NCBI GenBank assembly: GCA_003241215.1
Contig: QFOL01000057.1
Span: 1 to 16,506, forward strand
Length of the DNA: 16,506 bases
Reading direction: 5' to 3'
Source: Agrobacterium fabrum
Lineage (GTDB): Bacteria; Pseudomonadota; Alphaproteobacteria; Rhizobiales; Rhizobiaceae
Shown here piece after piece: positions 14,506 to 16,506 of the stretch. Position numbers and translations under genes: made by a program. The notes beneath the pieces are model-generated. The model made no database searches, had not been told where the DNA came from, and saw nothing but the letters and a program-made list of their open reading frames with translations. The first letter of the stretch is position 1, and the number at the start of each line of letters is the position of its first letter.

Positions 14506-15837
14506 ATGTCTCCCACCACCACTCCGGCGGCAGCCCGACCCCTCAACGGTCAGGATTACAGAACTCTTGGCCTTTCGGCCCTCGGCGGCGCGCTGGAATT
14601 TTACGATTTCATCATTTTCGTATTTTTCGCCACCGTTATCGGCCATCTGTTCTTCCCGCCGGAAATGCCGGACTGGCTGGTGATGATCCAGACCTTCGGC
14701 ATCTTCGCCGCCGGCTATCTGGTACGCCCTCTGGGCGGCATCGTGCTGGCGCATTATGGCGACCGTTACGGCCGCAAGCGCGTCTTCGCCTTCTCCATCC
14801 TGCTGATGGCGCTCTCGACGCTGGGCATGGCGCTGATGCCGACCTATGCCACCATCGGCGTGGCCGCCCCCATCCTGCTCATCATCCTGCGCATGCTGCA
14901 GGGTGCCGCCATTGGCGGTGAAGTGCCGGGCGCCTGGACCTTCGTTGCCGAACATGTGCCTTTCCGCCGCGTCGGGCTCGCCTGCGGCTTCCTCACATCG
15001 GGCCTTTCCTTCGGCATCATGCTGGGATCGCTGATCGCTTTCGCCATCAACTCGCTCTTCACACCGGAAGACGTGGCCGGTTACGCCTGGCGCATTCCCT
15101 TCCTGCTCGGCGGCATTTTCGGCCTGATCGCCGTTTATCTGCGCCGCTGGCTGGAAGAAACGCCGATCTTCATGGAGATGAAGAAGTCGAAATCGCTGAC
15201 GGACAAGCTGCCGCTCGGGCTGGTGCTGAAGCACCATATGCGCGGCGTGGTCATTTCCGCCCTGCTGACCTGGGTTCTCTCGGCCGCTATCGTCGTCACG
15301 ACGCTGATGACGGCCACCTTCCTGCAGAAGCTCTACGGTTATACCCCGACACAGGCTCTGGCCGGCACCAGCTTCGGCACGCTGTTCCTGATCTTTGGCG
15401 TCATCATCGCCGGCGCGCTGATTGACCGCGTCGGCTCCGGCATCTTCTTCATGGGGGCGAGCATCTTCTTCGGCATCGCCACCTTCACCTTCTACAGCTA
15501 TGCCGGCACATCGCTTCAAACCATGTTCGTGCTTTACGGCGTCATGGGCCTGTCGGTCGGCATGGCGGGTGCGGTGCCATACGTCATGGTGCGCGCCTTC
15601 CCGGCATCGGTGCGCTTCTCCGGCCTCTCCTTCGCTTATAACGTCTCCTATGCCGTCTTCGGCGGGCTGACGCCGATTGGCGTGACAACGGCGCTCGCCA
15701 TCAACCCCATGGCCCATGCCTGGTATCTGGTCTTCATCGCCGTCCTCGCCTTCGCGATCGGCCTCTATCTCTATCTGCGTGGCAGCGAGGTCGAGAGCCA
15801 TGTCGGCATCGAGGAACTGGCGGCATTGAGGTCGTAA
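14506..15837 (+). CDS. MFS transporter, metabolite:H+ symporter (MHS) family
   Basis: This 443-residue inner-membrane protein has twelve predicted hydrophobic segments. It shows the MHS-family (TC 2.A.1.6, ProP/ShiA/KgtP-like) blocks: GALEFYDF at 28-35, the loop 2-3 motif GDRYGRK at 85-91, and RMLQGAAIGGEVPGA at 129-143. Such proteins import organic acids, betaines or similar small metabolites with protons. The central loop after helix 6 carries RRWLEETPIFMEMKKSKS, also typical. The ATG has only a modest upstream purine run (AGAAG). The 78-base gap after the ATPase has no terminator, so the two may be co-transcribed. The palindromic element follows its stop by 55 bases. The substrate cannot be assigned. 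Confidence 0.92.
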   Translation: MSPTTTPAAARPLNGQDYRTLGLSALGGALEFYDFIIFVFFATVIGHLFFPPEMPDWLVMIQTFGIFAAGYLVRPLGGIVLAHYGDRYGRKRVFAFSILLMALSTLGMALMPTYATIGVAAPILLIILRMLQGAAIGGEVPGAWTFVAEHVPFRRVGLACGFLTSGLSFGIMLGSLIAFAINSLFTPEDVAGYAWRIPFLLGGIFGLIAVYLRRWLEETPIFMEMKKSKSLTDKLPLGLVLKHHMRGVVISALLTWVLSAAIVVTTLMTATFLQKLYGYTPTQALAGTSFGTLFLIFGVIIAGALIDRVGSGIFFMGASIFFGIATFTFYSYAGTSLQTMFVLYGVMGLSVGMAGAVPYVMVRAFPASVRFSGLSFAYNVSYAVFGGLTPIGVTTALAINPMAHAWYLVFIAVLAFAIGLYLYLRGSEVESHVGIEELAALRS

Positions 15838-15892
15838 GACGGTATAAAGGCGCGCGAATCCTACGCGTTCGCAAACCTCTCCAGATACCCGA

Positions 15893-15969
15893 CGTCATCC
15901 TCGGGCTTGACCCGAGGATCCATTGATTTCAGGTGGTTATGGATCCTCGGGTCAAGCCCGAGGATGACG
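15893..15969. repeat. Palindromic intergenic element, perfect 30-bp inverted repeat
   Basis: Bases 15893-15922 and 15940-15969 are exact reverse complements around a 17-base loop. Each arm is itself nearly self-complementary: ATCCTCGGG and CCCGAGGAT form 9-bp stems with a 5-base loop. It can fold as one long hairpin or as two small ones. It matches the REP-like palindromic repeats frequent between genes in Agrobacterium and other Rhizobiales. It lies between convergent genes and may also act as a bidirectional transcription barrier. Confidence 0.85.
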
Positions 15970-16041
15970 AAACAGAGGTCGCAGCAATGTTGAGCAGTGG
16001 CAACGTCCGCGCTCCAATACAAAAGCGTGAGGCGCGAAACC

Positions 16042-16506
16042 TCACGCCGCGCTGTCGATTTCCTCCGCGCCGTTCGTCGGCACGTAGTTGAGGACAGGAC
16101 CGAGCCAGCGCTCCACCTCTTCCACCGGCATATCCTTGCGGCGCGCATAATCAAGAACCTGATCGCGCTCCACCTTGGCGACACCGAAATAATAGCTCTC
16201 GGGATGGCCGATATAGATGCCCGAGACGGAGGAGCCCGGCCACATGGCATAGCTTTCCGTCAGCTCCACACCCGCCGCATTGGTGGCGTCGAGCAGGGCG
16301 AACAGCGTCTTCTTTTCGGTATGATCGGGCTGGGCCGGATAGCCCGGTGCGGGGCGAATACCGGCATAGGCCTCGCCAATCAACTCCTCGCCGGCAAAAG
16401 CCTCGTCCGGTGCATAACCCCAGAACTCCTTGCGCACCCGCTCATGCATGCGCTCGGCAAAGGCTTCCGCGAAACGGTCGGCCAGCGCCTTGACGAGGAT
16501 GGACGA
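16042..16506 (-). CDS. metH: Cobalamin-dependent methionine synthase, C-terminal part (cut by window edge)
   Basis: The last 154 residues of MetH are in the window; the reading frame is open through the right edge. The visible part is the AdoMet-binding reactivation domain, with the hallmark [15 protein letters not shown] and the [18 protein letters not shown] stretch (shared by MetH reactivation domains), followed by the family-typical [13 protein letters not shown]. MetH transfers a methyl group from methyltetrahydrofolate to homocysteine through B12, and this domain reductively reactivates the cofactor with AdoMet. The tail after the domain ([16 protein letters not shown]) is normal, so the 3' end is intact. 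It is convergent with the MFS gene across the palindromic element. Confidence 0.96.
   Translation of the reverse strand, partial: SSILVKALADRFAEAFAERMHERVRKEFWGYAPDEAFAGEELIGEAYAGIRPAPGYPAQPDHTEKKTLFALLDATNAAGVELTESYAMWPGSSVSGIYIGHPESYYFGVAKVERDQVLDYARRKDMPVEEVERWLGPVLNYVPTNGAEEIDSAA

Noticed and set aside
14284..15801. 505-codon minus-strand open frame opposite the MFS transporter
   Set aside because: Highly charged, Gln/His/Asp-rich, no domain seen; it mirrors the codon pattern of the real membrane protein gene.

Overview
The window looks like a chromosomal segment of a Rhizobiaceae alphaproteobacterium, most likely Agrobacterium or a close Rhizobium relative. The reasons are the GC-rich coding sequence with strong third-position bias, the protein sequences (a MetH C-terminus, an RpiR regulator, an ethanolamine-type permease, a rhizobial-type binding-protein ABC system), and a perfect palindromic intergenic element of a kind common in this group. 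I found no IS element, phage gene, tRNA, rRNA or CRISPR array.

Region 1 (about 1-6420, minus strand) reads as a catabolic operon. In transcription order it holds an N-formylglutamate amidohydrolase-family hydrolase, an EAT-family (ethanolamine-type) APC permease, a glutamine-synthetase-like gamma-glutamyl-amine ligase and an NAD-type aldehyde dehydrogenase. A two-gene toxin-antitoxin module (XRE-type antitoxin with a VapB/Phd-like tail, plus a PIN toxin) lies between the ligase and the dehydrogenase. A divergent RpiR-type regulator (6418-7296) shares a promoter region carrying an AT-rich dyad. The gene set suggests import of an amine, most simply ethanolamine, then gamma-glutamylation, oxidation of the bound side chain and hydrolysis to release glutamate. 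This route is inferred, and the alcohol-oxidising step is not in the operon itself.

Region 2 (7587-12672, plus strand) is an ABC importer of the iron/polyamine/2-aminoethylphosphonate class: binding protein, strong hairpin terminator or attenuator, two overlapping permeases and an ATPase. A zinc-dependent alcohol dehydrogenase follows. The substrate is unknown. The dehydrogenase could supply the missing alcohol oxidation of region 1.

Region 3 (12703-16506) is mixed. It holds a small exported, single-pass membrane protein of unknown function on the minus strand, then a divergent stand-alone AAA/ABC-like ATPase whose putative promoter lies in a perfect 8-bp dyad. Next is an MHS-family MFS transporter. 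A 30-bp perfect inverted repeat separates it from the 3' end of metH (minus strand, cut by the window edge).
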